13,173 nucleotides of DNA. It comes from an uncultured Eubacterium sp. GTDB lineage: Bacteria > Bacillota > Clostridia > Oscillospirales > CAG-272. The notes beneath the pieces were generated by a model. That model had not been told where the DNA came from. It did no database searches and was given only the letters and a program-made list of their open reading frames with translations. Made by a program: the position numbers and the translations under genes. The stretch's first letter is position 1, and each line of letters begins with the position of its first letter. Location: contig UQUT01000027.1 in NCBI GenBank assembly GCA_900544285.1, forward strand, positions 1-13,173. Direction: 5' to 3'. Positions 1-6,729 of this stretch are shown piece after piece.

Positions 1-55
1 AAGACACCGCCCTTTCACGGCGGTAACACGAGTTCGATTCTCGTCCGGGTCACCA
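1..55 (+). tRNA. tRNA-Glu (anticodon TTC), 5' end outside window
   Basis: This is the 3' part of a glutamate tRNA. The anticodon arm is CCGCC (7-11), loop CTTTCAC (12-18) and GGCGG (19-23), with anticodon TTC at 14-16. A T-arm containing GTTCGATTC and the 3' acceptor strand follow, and CCA is encoded at 53-55. The acceptor 5' strand and D-arm lie upstream of the window. A hairpin terminator follows directly. Confidence 0.95.
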
Positions 56-57
56 AG

Positions 58-88
58 ATCCCGAATGCTGAGGCGTTCGGGATTTTCT
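58..88 (+). terminator. Intrinsic terminator after tRNA-Glu
   Basis: ATCCCGAA (58-65) pairs with TTCGGGAT (76-83) around a 10-nt loop and runs into TTTT. It sits 2 nt after the CCA end. Confidence 0.8.
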
Positions 89-126
89 TATTTCGCGCAA
101 TGCTCTTCCCTGATTATATATATCGC

Positions 127-209
127 GCAGGTATGGCGGAATTGGCAGACGCGCCGGTCTTAGGAACCGGTGGGTAACCATGCAGGTTCGACCCCTGTTA
201 CCTGCACCA
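127..209 (+). tRNA. tRNA-Leu (anticodon TAG)
   Basis: This is a class II tRNA with a long variable arm. The acceptor GCAGGTA (127-133) pairs with TACCTGC (199-205), followed by A and an encoded CCA at 207-209. The anticodon arm is CCGGT / ACCGG (154-158 / 166-170) with loop CTTAGGA, so the anticodon is TAG at 161-163, reading CUA and other CUN codons. No strong promoter of its own is visible in the 40 nt after the tRNA-Glu terminator. A TATATA stretch near 116 lies very close to the 5' end, so the promoter may be weak or shared. Confidence 0.97.
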
Positions 210-236
210 TATAGCGACGGAGACGTCGTCACTTCA

Positions 237-264
237 AAAAGCTCTGAACTTCAGGGCTTTTTGT
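237..264 (+). terminator. Intrinsic terminator after tRNA-Leu
   Basis: AAAAGC-TCTGAA pairs with TTCAGG-GCTTTT (one G-T wobble) across a single-base loop, then TTTTTG. The following 265-448 is AT-rich and holds no ORF, RNA or repeat that I can support. Confidence 0.75.
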
Positions 265-448
265 TTTTGCATGTCACCTTCATATATTATATTCAGACAT
301 TCCTATAATGCCATTCCGAAAAAAATGCAAAAAAAATCACAAAAACATCAAACCAAAACGCTGTTTGAGACACTATATATATGAAGCGCGATTCCGGAGC
401 GCAGTTTCAGCATCAACCGCGAGGCGAACAGACTAAACCTATCGGTGT

Positions 449-477
449 TTGACTTTATCGTTTTTTCAGTGTATAAT
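449..477 (+). promoter_or_regulatory. Sigma-A type promoter of the 508-1173 gene
   Basis: TTGACT (449-454) and TATAAT (472-477) are separated by 17 nt, about 30 nt upstream of the start codon. The strong match explains why an in-frame upstream start at 445 is not used: it would precede the -35 box. Confidence 0.85.
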
Positions 478-507
478 AAAGGCATAAGAATTCAATCGGA
501 GGAACAA

Positions 508-1173
508 ATGAATTACAAAACAACAAACAAGTATTTCACTCAGAAGAACCTTCTCATGTATATAGGAATGGGGATTGCGGCAGTCGGACTGTTTTTCACA
601 TTTTTCTGGTGGTGGGGCTTTGGCGCCGGAATAATCGCAGCAGGTGTTGCATGCATAATCATCAATCGCGAAGGACTTGTCAAAGGCGAAGAGGTAGACG
701 CGGAAATAAACAAAAAAGCTACCGAATTTGAAGAGAAAACCGCAACGGCTTATAATATTGCCAATACAAGTGACGCGCTCATAACCTTTACGGATTATGT
801 TTTCGACGGCGAAAACTCGGCGTCAATGCGCAAGGGCACTGACGGAAAATTCCGCCCCAAAAATGCGATAACGACCTGCATGTTCATGACGGGAAACCGG
901 CTTGTCATTGAAAAAGAAGCATTTTCCATCGTCGATGAAACGGCGGCAGAAAGCTCGTCCGTATTTGAGTTTACGGATATAGCACCGCTTGCAATAGAAG
1001 AAAAATCGCTCGAAGACAGTAGCGGTGTGCTTGTGAAATACTGCATGCTTGAAATAAAAGACAGAGCAGGCTCGGTCATTTTTCAGGCGCCCATGCCCCG
1101 TAGCTCAATCATATATGACCGCATTTCCGATATAAACCGTCAGATAAAGGCGGTGCACAAGGCTGAGAAATAA
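508..1173 (+). CDS. Membrane-anchored protein of unknown function, two N-terminal helices
   Basis: I do not recognise this 221-residue protein. The N-terminus has a transmembrane hairpin (about residues 14-35 and 37-53, with an aromatic FFWWWGFG turn). A charged soluble domain of about 165 residues follows, rich in Glu, Lys and beta-prone segments, probably cytoplasmic. It resembles small bacterial proteins that hold a PH-like or DUF fold behind a helix pair, but that is a guess. The start at 508 is chosen because CGGAGGA lies about 7 nt upstream and because the promoter (449-477) makes the earlier in-frame ATG at 445 impossible. It is transcribed alone: its own promoter before, a strong terminator after. 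No partner is suggested by neighbours. Confidence 0.85.
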   Translation: MNYKTTNKYFTQKNLLMYIGMGIAAVGLFFTFFWWWGFGAGIIAAGVACIIINREGLVKGEEVDAEINKKATEFEEKTATAYNIANTSDALITFTDYVFDGENSASMRKGTDGKFRPKNAITTCMFMTGNRLVIEKEAFSIVDETAAESSSVFEFTDIAPLAIEEKSLEDSSGVLVKYCMLEIKDRAGSVIFQAPMPRSSIIYDRISDINRQIKAVHKAEK

Positions 1174-1188
1174 TATCGGCGGAGCGTT

Positions 1189-1222
1189 AAAACGGTGTCT
1201 ATCGGTACGGACACCGTTTTTT
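1189..1222 (+). terminator. Intrinsic terminator after the membrane protein gene
   Basis: AAAACGGTGTC (1189-1199) pairs perfectly with GACACCGTTTT (1210-1220) around a 10-nt loop and ends in a run of six T. Confidence 0.9.
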
Positions 1223-1225
1223 CTA

Positions 1226-1254
1226 TTGAATTTTTTCATTATATATAGTATAAT
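1226..1254 (+). promoter_or_regulatory. Promoter of the chromate-transporter pair
   Basis: TTGAAT (1226-1231) and TATAAT (1249-1254) have a 17-nt spacer and lie 30 nt upstream of the first start codon. No dyad or riboswitch-like fold fits in the short leader. Confidence 0.8.
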
Positions 1255-1284
1255 TCGAGGGAAAGAATTTACGGAGATGATTGA

Positions 1285-1857
1285 ATGAAAGATAAAACAA
1301 AAAAAGTGTTTCAGCTTTTTCTTACATTTCTCAAAATCGGCGCGTTTACATTCGGCGGGGGCTACGCGATGATACCGCTCATCCGCAAGGAAGCTGTTGA
1401 AAAAAACAGTTGGATAACGGATGACGAGCTTCTTGAAGTGACCGCAATTGCCGAATCGACACCGGGACCGATAGCGGTCAATTCCGCAACGTTTGTCGGT
1501 TACAGGGTTGCAGGCTTTGCCGGAGCGCTTGCGGCGACTGTCGGCGTTATAACCCCTTCATTTACGATAATATACCTGCTTTCATTTGCAATTGAGAAAT
1601 TTGAAAGCAATACAACCGTAAAATATGCATTTACGGGTATCAGAGCGGGAGTGCTCGCGCTGATAATCAAGGCGCTGTGGTCAATGGGCGGAAAGATAGA
1701 AAAGAACGTCGCCGCCATTATTATCATGATCGCCGCATTTATAGTCGCGGCGTTTACGGATATCAACGTGCTTTATATAATCATCGGCAGCGCGGCAATC
1801 GGAATAATAAACAGTCTTATAACCGCACGGAGGAAGAAAAATGACGATATATCTTAA
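1285..1857 (+). CDS. Chromate transporter, short-chain CHR subunit 1
   Basis: A 190-residue inner-membrane protein of the CHR (chromate ion transporter) superfamily. Two family signatures are visible: FGGGYAMIPLI at residues 23-33 and ESTPGPIAVNSATFVGY at 57-73, followed by several hydrophobic helices. Its length is that of a single CHR domain, about half of the roughly 400-residue two-domain ChrA. In characterised short-chain systems (the Bacillus subtilis pair) two such halves are both needed for chromate efflux. GGAG lies 8 nt upstream of the ATG. The 3' end overlaps the next gene by 17 nt, so translation is probably coupled. The natural substrate in a gut-type anaerobe is unclear; sulfate-like oxyanions are possible. 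Family assignment is firm, substrate is not. Confidence 0.92.
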   Translation: MKDKTKKVFQLFLTFLKIGAFTFGGGYAMIPLIRKEAVEKNSWITDDELLEVTAIAESTPGPIAVNSATFVGYRVAGFAGALAATVGVITPSFTIIYLLSFAIEKFESNTTVKYAFTGIRAGVLALIIKALWSMGGKIEKNVAAIIIMIAAFIVAAFTDINVLYIIIGSAAIGIINSLITARRKKNDDIS

Positions 1858-2437
1858 ACTCTTCCTGACATTTCTGAAAATCGGCGCTTTTACCTTCGGC
1901 GGAGGCTATGCAATGCTCCCCCTCATTCAGCAGGAAGTCATCAAAAACGGTTGGCTTACGGAAGAACAGATACTGAATTTCATCGCCGTCAGCGAAAGCA
2001 CTCCCGGACCGTTCGCAATCAATATTTCAACATACATCGGGACGGAAAAAGGCGGCTTTTTCGGCGCGCTTGCGGCAACGCTCGGAGTGGCTCTGCCGTC
2101 ATTTGTAATAATTCTGATAGTCGCGCGGGTGTTTACGGCTTTCCGCAAAAACAGGTTTGTTTCCGGCGCGATGTCCGGTCTCAAACCGGCTGTCATCGGG
2201 CTTATCGGCGCAGCAGTGATAACGGTCGGTAAATCGGTGTTTTTCCCTTCTGTTTCGTCATTTGATTTATCCGCTTTGAAAGATACGGTTTTCAGTTACT
2301 CTTTTCTCATTTCCCTTCTGATTTTCGCCGTCTCGCTCATTCTCGTTATGAGCAAAAAGAAAATCAGCCCGATTCTTGTTATCGTAATTTCCGCCGCGCT
2401 CGGAATAGGCGCGGGATATATCGGAGAGATGATATGA
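1841..2437 (+). CDS. Chromate transporter, short-chain CHR subunit 2
   Basis: A 198-residue second CHR half. It repeats both signatures of its neighbour: FGGGYAMLPLI at residues 19-29 and ESTPGPFAINISTYIG at 52-67. Several hydrophobic segments follow, including a C-terminal pair at about 142-160 and 175-195. GGAGG is inside the end of the upstream gene, about 8 nt before the ATG. Similarity to subunit 1 points to an old tandem duplication; in known pairs the two halves have opposite membrane orientation and assemble as a heterodimer. There is no ChrB-like regulator alongside, and no clear terminator before the tRNA promoter 60 nt downstream. Confidence 0.92.
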   Translation: MTIYLKLFLTFLKIGAFTFGGGYAMLPLIQQEVIKNGWLTEEQILNFIAVSESTPGPFAINISTYIGTEKGGFFGALAATLGVALPSFVIILIVARVFTAFRKNRFVSGAMSGLKPAVIGLIGAAVITVGKSVFFPSVSSFDLSALKDTVFSYSFLISLLIFAVSLILVMSKKKISPILVIVISAALGIGAGYIGEMI

Positions 2438-2496
2438 AATCACTTTGAATTTTCAATCGGAAACAGCTTCCCTTTTCTGAAAAATTTGCAAAACGC

Positions 2497-2525
2497 TTGA
2501 CAACTCCCTCCGCCGATGATATAAT
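2497..2525 (+). promoter_or_regulatory. Consensus promoter of tRNA-Ala(CGC)
   Basis: Perfect TTGACA (2497-2502) and TATAAT (2520-2525) with a 17-nt spacer, 17 nt before the mature tRNA 5' end. This is the strongest promoter in the window, as expected for stable RNA. Confidence 0.93.
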
Positions 2526-2542
2526 TTCTTTGCAGTCGGAAC

Positions 2543-2618
2543 GGGCTTGTAGCTCAGCTGGGAGAGCGCTGCGTTCGCAACGCAGAGGTCAAGGGTTCGA
2601 TCCCCTCCAGGTCCACCA
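2543..2618 (+). tRNA. tRNA-Ala (anticodon CGC)
   Basis: A 76-nt tRNA. The acceptor GGGCTTG pairs with CAGGTCC and contains the G3-U70 wobble that defines alanine identity. The anticodon arm is CTGCG / CGCAG with loop TTCGCAA, anticodon CGC at 2576-2578, reading GCG. CCA is encoded at 2616-2618. The last 23 nt of the tRNA, together with the terminator, recur 144 bp downstream. Confidence 0.96.
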
Positions 2619-2667
2619 AAACAAAAGCGCCTTTATGGCGCTTTTATTTTTGCCTGAGGGGAACGAA
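2596..2667 (+). repeat. Direct repeat copy 1: tRNA-Ala 3' tail plus terminator
   Basis: This 72-bp unit starts at TTCGATCCCC in the T-arm, covers the acceptor 3' strand and CCA, and includes the terminator hairpin AAAAGCGCC (2623-2631) / GGCGCTTTT (2637-2645) and its T-rich tail to GAACGAA. It matches 2740-2811 at an offset of exactly 144 bp with only a few mismatches (A/G in the hairpin loop, A/G near the end). Confidence 0.9.
2619..2652 (+). terminator. Intrinsic terminator of tRNA-Ala(CGC)
   Basis: AAAAGCGCC / GGCGCTTTT with loop TTTAT, then ATTTTTG. It begins right after CCA. Confidence 0.88.
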
Positions 2668-2682
2668 AGGAGCGGTAGTGAA

Positions 2683-2704
2683 TGACAGCACAGGCGTGCT
2701 GTCA
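2683..2704. repeat. Inverted repeat inside the spacer of the tRNA-tail duplication
   Basis: TGACAGCAC (2683-2691) and GTGCTGTCA (2696-2704) form a perfect 9-bp stem with a 4-nt loop. A second small dyad, ACGGC / GCCGT, lies at 2721-2725 / 2731-2735. Neither has a T-tract, so they are not terminators. Their role is unknown. Confidence 0.7.
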
Positions 2705-2739
2705 GAGCCGCGATGACCGAACGGCGTCGAGCCGTGAGA

Positions 2740-2811
2740 TTCGATCCCCTCCAGGTCCACCAAAACAAAAGCGCCTTTGTGGCGCTTTTATTTTTGCCTG
2801 AGGGGAGCGAA
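2740..2811 (+). repeat. Direct repeat copy 2: orphan tRNA-Ala tail plus terminator
   Basis: Second copy of the 2596-2667 unit, including the T-arm 3' half, the acceptor strand with CCA and a complete terminator hairpin (2767-2789, loop TTTGT). There is no tRNA 5' half before it, so it cannot be a functional tRNA. The spacer 2668-2739 has no ORF with support. Confidence 0.88.
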
Positions 2812-2883
2812 CGTTTTTGGTTACATTCGCATGCGGCGGGCAATGTCTTGCCAAACAGGGGCGTCACACTCAAAATAAAAATA

Positions 2884-2912
2884 TTGACAGCCACGCGGTT
2901 TTCTGATATAAT
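2884..2912 (+). promoter_or_regulatory. Consensus promoter of tRNA-Ala(GGC)
   Basis: Perfect TTGACA (2884-2889) and TATAAT (2907-2912), 17-nt spacer, 11 nt before the mature tRNA. Confidence 0.92.
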
Positions 2913-2923
2913 GAAAAAGTAAT

Positions 2924-2999
2924 GGGGCATTAGCGCAGTTGGGAGCGCACAACACTGGCAGTGTTGGGGTCAGGGGTTCAAGTCCCCTATGCTCCACCA
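2924..2999 (+). tRNA. tRNA-Ala (anticodon GGC)
   Basis: A 76-nt tRNA. Acceptor GGGGCAT pairs with ATGCTCC and again has the alanine G3-U70 pair. Anticodon arm CAACA / TGTTG, loop CTGGCAG, anticodon GGC at 2957-2959, reading GCC and GCU. CCA is encoded at 2997-2999. Its own promoter makes it a separate unit from tRNA-Ala(CGC). Confidence 0.95.
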
Positions 3000-3007
3000 A
3001 ACAGCAC

Positions 3008-3047
3008 AAATCCGAACTTTCTCATAATTTGAGAGGGTTCGGATTTT
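3008..3047 (+). terminator. Intrinsic terminator of tRNA-Ala(GGC)
   Basis: AAATCCGAAC (3008-3017) pairs with GTTCGGATTT (3037-3046), with an inner TCTCA / TGAGA stem, then TTTTTT. Confidence 0.88.
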
Positions 3048-3146
3048 TTCCGGTTAAGCAGAAAAGCAGCGGAAGTATTCCGAAAAAAGTCGCTCTGCTC
3101 AGAGAATATATAAACGGAACATGCAAAAACACCGATATAAATCATA

Positions 3147-3174
3147 AAAGCCGCTTGTGAAAACAAGCGGCTTT
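3147..3174 (-). terminator. Intrinsic terminator of the GH3 gene
   Basis: A 12-bp stem, AAAGCCGCTTGT / ACAAGCGGCTTT, with a GAAA loop (as read on plus). On the minus strand it is followed by TTTTATGAT, 32 nt past the GH3 stop. It separates the gene from the convergent tRNA unit. 3048-3146 holds only a small CGGAA / TTCCG hairpin at 3070-3082. Confidence 0.85.
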
Positions 3175-3205
3175 CTGTTAATTCATTTAATCACACAGTT
3201 GGTCT

Positions 3206-5305
3206 TCAAAGACTCACGACAAGACAGTTTTTCCCTGTCAGCTCCATACTTCTTTCATCCGGTTGACTGCCACCGACATAAAAAACGATCTCTCCGTCAG
3301 GATCTGCGCGATTGCCATCGCAAAGTACAGCCTTCACCCAATAGCGGTCAACAGAGAACGTTTCTTCCCTGCTTTCGCCCGCTTCAAGGAAAACCGTTTT
3401 GACGGCACACAGCTGGTAATTCGGGGTGCATGCTCTGCTGTCCGAAAATTTTGCATACACCTGAGCTTTTTCGGTGCCACCGCATTTTCCTGTGTTTGTG
3501 ATTCTGACTTTTATGATGACTTTTTTGTCACTCTCCGAAATAATCTCTGCGGAGTCATAAGAAAAATCAGCATATGAAAGTCCGTATCCGAAGGGATAAA
3601 GAGGTGCCGTTTTTATATATCTGTATGTTCTTTTATTCATCGAATAGTCGACAAAAGCAGGCAAGTCCGCGTCGCCTTTGTAAATTGTTATCGGCAATCT
3701 GCCGGAAGGAACCGCCGCACCGGAAATAACCTTCGCTATTGCAAGTCCACCGACAGAACCCGGATACCAACCGTAAATGATTGCTTTTGCATGATTTCTC
3801 ACCTTTTCTCCGATATCTATCGACCCACCGCACATCATAACAACTATGACATTTTCGCAAGCATCGCAGACAGCTTCCGCCAATTTCTGCTGTGGCTTCG
3901 GCAAAAACAATGTTTTTCTGTCCCCGCGATCAAGATATTCGTTTTCCGCGCCCTGTATCTCCTCGCCCTCGACGGTTGAATCAAGCCCAAGGCAAAGCAC
4001 CGTGACGTCTGCCCATTCCGCCGCCGAGACACCGTCGCTGTACATATTGGAAAAGCCGTTCCAGTCACAAAGCTTTTCGGAAACAAGCCTGCACCCAAGC
4101 TCGACCTTTACATCCGAATCGGGAAATTCCCGCCGGATACCGTCTGCAACCGTGATATATTCGGAAGCATATCCGAAATAGTTTCCTTCAAGCGCAGTGA
4201 CAGAAGTGGAATTCGGTCCAACAACCGCGATTTTTCGCGCACCGCTTTCAAGAGGCAAAAAGCCGTTTTGATTTTTCAGGAGGACAATGCTCTCTTCAGC
4301 TGCCTTCAGATTGAGCGCTTTATGCGCTTTGCAGTCCAGCAGATCATAAGGCAAATCGCTCCACGGGCGACGGCACTCAAATTCGCCGAGAATCACGCGC
4401 ACTGTAAACAGTCTTTCTGCCGCTTCCGTTATGTCATCCTCTGTTATCAGATCTTCTTCATATGCGTCGATGAGTTTTGAATATACATCTCCGCAATTGA
4501 GATCACAACCGGCTCTGAGAGCCGCTGCTGCCGCTTCCTGTGGAGTTTCAACGAATTTGTGACCGGTTATAAGGTCACGCAAAGCTCCGCAATCGGAGGT
4601 TATATAGCCATCAAAGCCCCATTTGCCGCGTAAAATGTCCGTAAGCAATTTATTGCTCGCGCAACAAGGTTCGCCGTTCACGGCATTATATGCCCCCATA
4701 ACGCCGACAACCCCGCTGTCGACAGCCTTTTCAAAAGCCGGAAGATATGTTTCCCAAAGATCTTTTTCGCTCACTTCCGCATTGAACCCATGACGCACGC
4801 CCTCAGGTCCCGAATGAACCGCAAAATGCTTTGCACAAGCTGCAGCTTTGAGAAAGTCTCCGTCGCCCTGAATACCCTTTATATATGACGTAGCGAGGAC
4901 GGATGTCAGAAAAGGATCCTCTCCCAGAGTCTCCTGTCCCCTGCCCCAACGCGGGTCACGAAAAATATTTATGTTCGGTGCCCAGAATGTAAGTCCTTTG
5001 TAAATATCATAATCATTATGTTTATCATGCTGATTGAATTTCACTCTTGCTTCAGTTGAGATGACATCTGCCACTTCATATACAAGATCGGGATCAAATG
5101 TTGCCGCAAGTCCTATCGAATGAGGAAACACAGTCGCCGTGCCGCACCTTGCAACTCCGTGCGAGCTTTCGTTCCACCAGTTGTATTCATGAATTCCGAG
5201 TCGCTCTATTGCGGGAGAATTATATAAAAGCTGCGAAGCCTTTTCTTCAACCGTCATTTTCCCGACAAGCTCTTTAGCTTTTGCCCTTGCCTTTTGCATA
5301 TTCAT
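3206..5305 (-). CDS. Glycoside hydrolase family 3, probable beta-xylosidase or beta-glucosidase
   Basis: A 699-residue cytoplasmic exo-glycosidase (no signal peptide) that should release terminal beta-linked sugars from imported oligosaccharides by a retaining mechanism. The N-terminal GH3 barrel shows FWAPNINIFRDPRWGRGQET (108-127), the KHF motif (159-161) and GYITSDCGA with the nucleophile Asp238. A Cys after this Asp, with the RAGCDLNCG stretch (264-272), resembles beta-xylosidase/arabinosidase branches more than SDW beta-glucosidases. The C-terminal alpha/beta domain starts near AEESIVLLKN (337-346); acid/base candidates are the Glu residues at 446-449. A fibronectin III-like domain ends the protein (about 595-685). 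GAAGGA precedes the ATG. No transporter or sugar regulator is adjacent. Two weak promoter candidates lie upstream: TTGCTT-16-TATGAT (5345-5372) and TATAAT at 5381-5386. Confidence 0.95.
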   Translation of the reverse strand: MNMQKARAKAKELVGKMTVEEKASQLLYNSPAIERLGIHEYNWWNESSHGVARCGTATVFPHSIGLAATFDPDLVYEVADVISTEARVKFNQHDKHNDYDIYKGLTFWAPNINIFRDPRWGRGQETLGEDPFLTSVLATSYIKGIQGDGDFLKAAACAKHFAVHSGPEGVRHGFNAEVSEKDLWETYLPAFEKAVDSGVVGVMGAYNAVNGEPCCASNKLLTDILRGKWGFDGYITSDCGALRDLITGHKFVETPQEAAAAALRAGCDLNCGDVYSKLIDAYEEDLITEDDITEAAERLFTVRVILGEFECRRPWSDLPYDLLDCKAHKALNLKAAEESIVLLKNQNGFLPLESGARKIAVVGPNSTSVTALEGNYFGYASEYITVADGIRREFPDSDVKVELGCRLVSEKLCDWNGFSNMYSDGVSAAEWADVTVLCLGLDSTVEGEEIQGAENEYLDRGDRKTLFLPKPQQKLAEAVCDACENVIVVMMCGGSIDIGEKVRNHAKAIIYGWYPGSVGGLAIAKVISGAAVPSGRLPITIYKGDADLPAFVDYSMNKRTYRYIKTAPLYPFGYGLSYADFSYDSAEIISESDKKVIIKVRITNTGKCGGTEKAQVYAKFSDSRACTPNYQLCAVKTVFLEAGESREETFSVDRYWVKAVLCDGNRADPDGEIVFYVGGSQPDERSMELTGKNCLVVSL

Positions 5306-5395
5306 AATTTAATCCTTCAAAAATCCCGTTATTTATTTTATGGTATCATACATATACAAAAAACTCAAGCAAAATCGGTCATTATATCCGCAAGT

Positions 5396-5412
5396 CAGAT
5401 AAATTTTATCTG
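5396..5412. promoter_or_regulatory. Perfect palindrome in the GH3/marR intergenic region, candidate operator
   Basis: CAGATAAA (5396-5403), one central base, TTTATCTG (5405-5412). There is no T-tract in either direction, so it is not a terminator. It lies just upstream of a minus-strand TATAAT (5381-5386) at about the -35 position of GH3, and 28 nt upstream of the marR -35. It most likely serves a regulator of GH3; MarR is the alternative. Confidence 0.5.
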
Positions 5413-5439
5413 TCCGCGGCAAAATATTTTTTATGACTA

Positions 5440-5468
5440 TTGACATTTTTAATTGTTGATATTATAAT
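5440..5468 (+). promoter_or_regulatory. Promoter of the marR-tauE operon
   Basis: TTGACA (5440-5445) and TATAAT (5463-5468) with a 17-nt spacer, 38 nt before the marR ATG. Downstream at 5481-5494 is AATATT-AA-AATATT, an AT-rich dyad between the start site and the ribosome site. GACATT occurs twice (5442, 5473), 31 nt or about three helical turns apart. Either may be a MarR operator; neither is proven. Confidence 0.82.
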
Positions 5469-5506
5469 AGTAGACATTCTAATATTAAAATATTTTGAGG
5501 TGTCTG

Positions 5507-5956
5507 ATGACAGCAATCGAATTTATGACAGTCGGTAAGAAGCTATCAAACGCTTATGCCGGGCTGTGTGCGCCGATATGCAGAAAATACGGCATAAACC
5601 AAACGGGCTTTGACATTCTTCTCTTCCTTGCAAACAACCCGCAATACAATACCGCACAGGACGTCTGTCGCACGCGCGGAATAAAAAGCGGGATCGCCTC
5701 CGTTACGGTGGAGTCACTTATAAACAGCGGCTTTCTTTTGCGGGAGGATGATCCGAGCGACCGTCGTAAGCACCGCCTTGTGCCGACAGAAAAAGCAAAA
5801 GACGTCATTTCCGAAGGACAAAAAATGCAAAAGCATTTCGCCTGCGTTCTGAAGGACGGAATTACAGAGGATGAGCTTGCTGCCTTTGCCCGCATGACAG
5901 AAAAAGTCACGGAAAACATAGCAAAGCTCGGAAAGGAAAAACAAAGCAATGTTTGA
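5507..5956 (+). CDS. MarR-family transcriptional regulator
   Basis: A 149-residue winged-helix regulator, normal size for MarR. The wHTH spans about 33-97 with the wing motif DDPSDRRKHR at 81-90 (the D-x-R-x-x-R signature that contacts DNA), flanked by helices used for dimerisation. Four cysteines (21, 25, 54, 113) include a C-x3-C pair near the N-terminus, which would allow thiol-based sensing, but this is only inference. The ATG at 5507 is chosen because TGAGG sits 6 nt upstream; the in-frame TTG at 5495 would remove that ribosome site. It overlaps the permease gene by 8 nt, so it probably represses its own operon until an inducer binds. Confidence 0.92.
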   Translation: MTAIEFMTVGKKLSNAYAGLCAPICRKYGINQTGFDILLFLANNPQYNTAQDVCRTRGIKSGIASVTVESLINSGFLLREDDPSDRRKHRLVPTEKAKDVISEGQKMQKHFACVLKDGITEDELAAFARMTEKVTENIAKLGKEKQSNV

Positions 5957-6719
5957 AGTTATCATATGTATACTTGCAGGGCTCGGAGCCGGACTCGGCA
6001 CGGGCTTTGCCGGAATGAGCGCGGCAGCCGTAATCAGCCCCATGCTCATCACATTTCTTGATATGGATCCGTATATGGCAGTCGGAATAGCCCTCGCAAG
6101 CGACGTTCTCGCAAGCGCCGTGTCCGCCATAACATATGGAAAAAACAAACATCTTGATATCAGAAACGGCATTATAATGATGGTTTCCGTTCTTTGCTTT
6201 ACAATGGTCGGAAGCTATGTTGCAAGTCTTGTTCCGAAAACAACAATGGGCAATTTCTCCGTGTTCATGACGCTTCTCCTCGGTATCAAGTTTATAGTCA
6301 AGCCCGTCGTCGCGCCGAAAAAGCGATTTGAAACCGCAACGGCAAAGCAAAAAGCAATCCGCTCCGTAATCGGCGGTGTCGTCGTCGGGTTTATATGCGG
6401 ATTTGTCGGCGCGGGCGGCGGAATGATGATGCTTCTCCTCCTCACGTCCGTTCTCGGTTACGAGCTTAAAACCGCCGTCGGCACAAGCGTTTTCATTATG
6501 AGCGCAACCGCACTGACCGGCGCTGTCAGCCATTTTGCAATCGGCGGCGCGCCGGATATCAAGGCGCTTATAATATGCGTCGTGAGCACACTGGTATTCG
6601 CGCAGGTTGCCGCGCTTTTTGCAAACAAAGCCAAGCCGAAAACACTCAATCGCATAACCGGCGGAATACTCGTCATCCTCGGAATCGCAATACTTTCCGT
6701 CAACTACTTTGCAAAATAA
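5949..6719 (+). CDS. TauE/SafE (TSUP) family permease, putative sulfite/organosulfur exporter
   Basis: A 256-residue integral membrane protein with about eight hydrophobic segments and the two-fold internal repeat of the family. Repeat 1 begins GLGTGFAGMSAAAVISPMLI (16-35); repeat 2 has GFICGFVGAGGGMMMLLLL (about 146-164) followed by GTSVFIM. TSUP members move sulfite, sulfoacetate, taurine-related or other small anions; substrate cannot be read from sequence. The start overlaps marR by 8 nt; GGAAAGG lies about 11 nt upstream inside marR. A strong terminator follows 10 nt after the stop. The arrangement suggests inducible anion export controlled by the MarR protein. Confidence 0.9.
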   Translation: MFEVIICILAGLGAGLGTGFAGMSAAAVISPMLITFLDMDPYMAVGIALASDVLASAVSAITYGKNKHLDIRNGIIMMVSVLCFTMVGSYVASLVPKTTMGNFSVFMTLLLGIKFIVKPVVAPKKRFETATAKQKAIRSVIGGVVVGFICGFVGAGGGMMMLLLLTSVLGYELKTAVGTSVFIMSATALTGAVSHFAIGGAPDIKALIICVVSTLVFAQVAALFANKAKPKTLNRITGGILVILGIAILSVNYFAK

Positions 6720-6729
6720 AATGCAGATG

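Noticed and set aside
265..448. AT-rich intergenic stretch checked for small RNA or ORF
   Set aside because: No consensus promoter, hairpin with T-tract or coding-like frame before the promoter at 449.
445..507. Earlier in-frame ATG for the two-helix membrane protein
   Set aside because: It lies before the -35 box at 449-454, so it cannot be in the transcript from that promoter.
2596..2811. CRISPR or phage integration island at the tRNA repeats
   Set aside because: Only two repeat copies, a 72-bp spacer and no integrase, cas or phage gene in the window. At most a scar.
2589..2930. 113-codon minus-strand frame across both tRNA-tail repeats, and plus-strand frames in the same place
   Set aside because: They translate tRNA and terminator sequence (repeated WWTWRGSN-type peptides). 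Such frames are a common artefact over tRNA tails.
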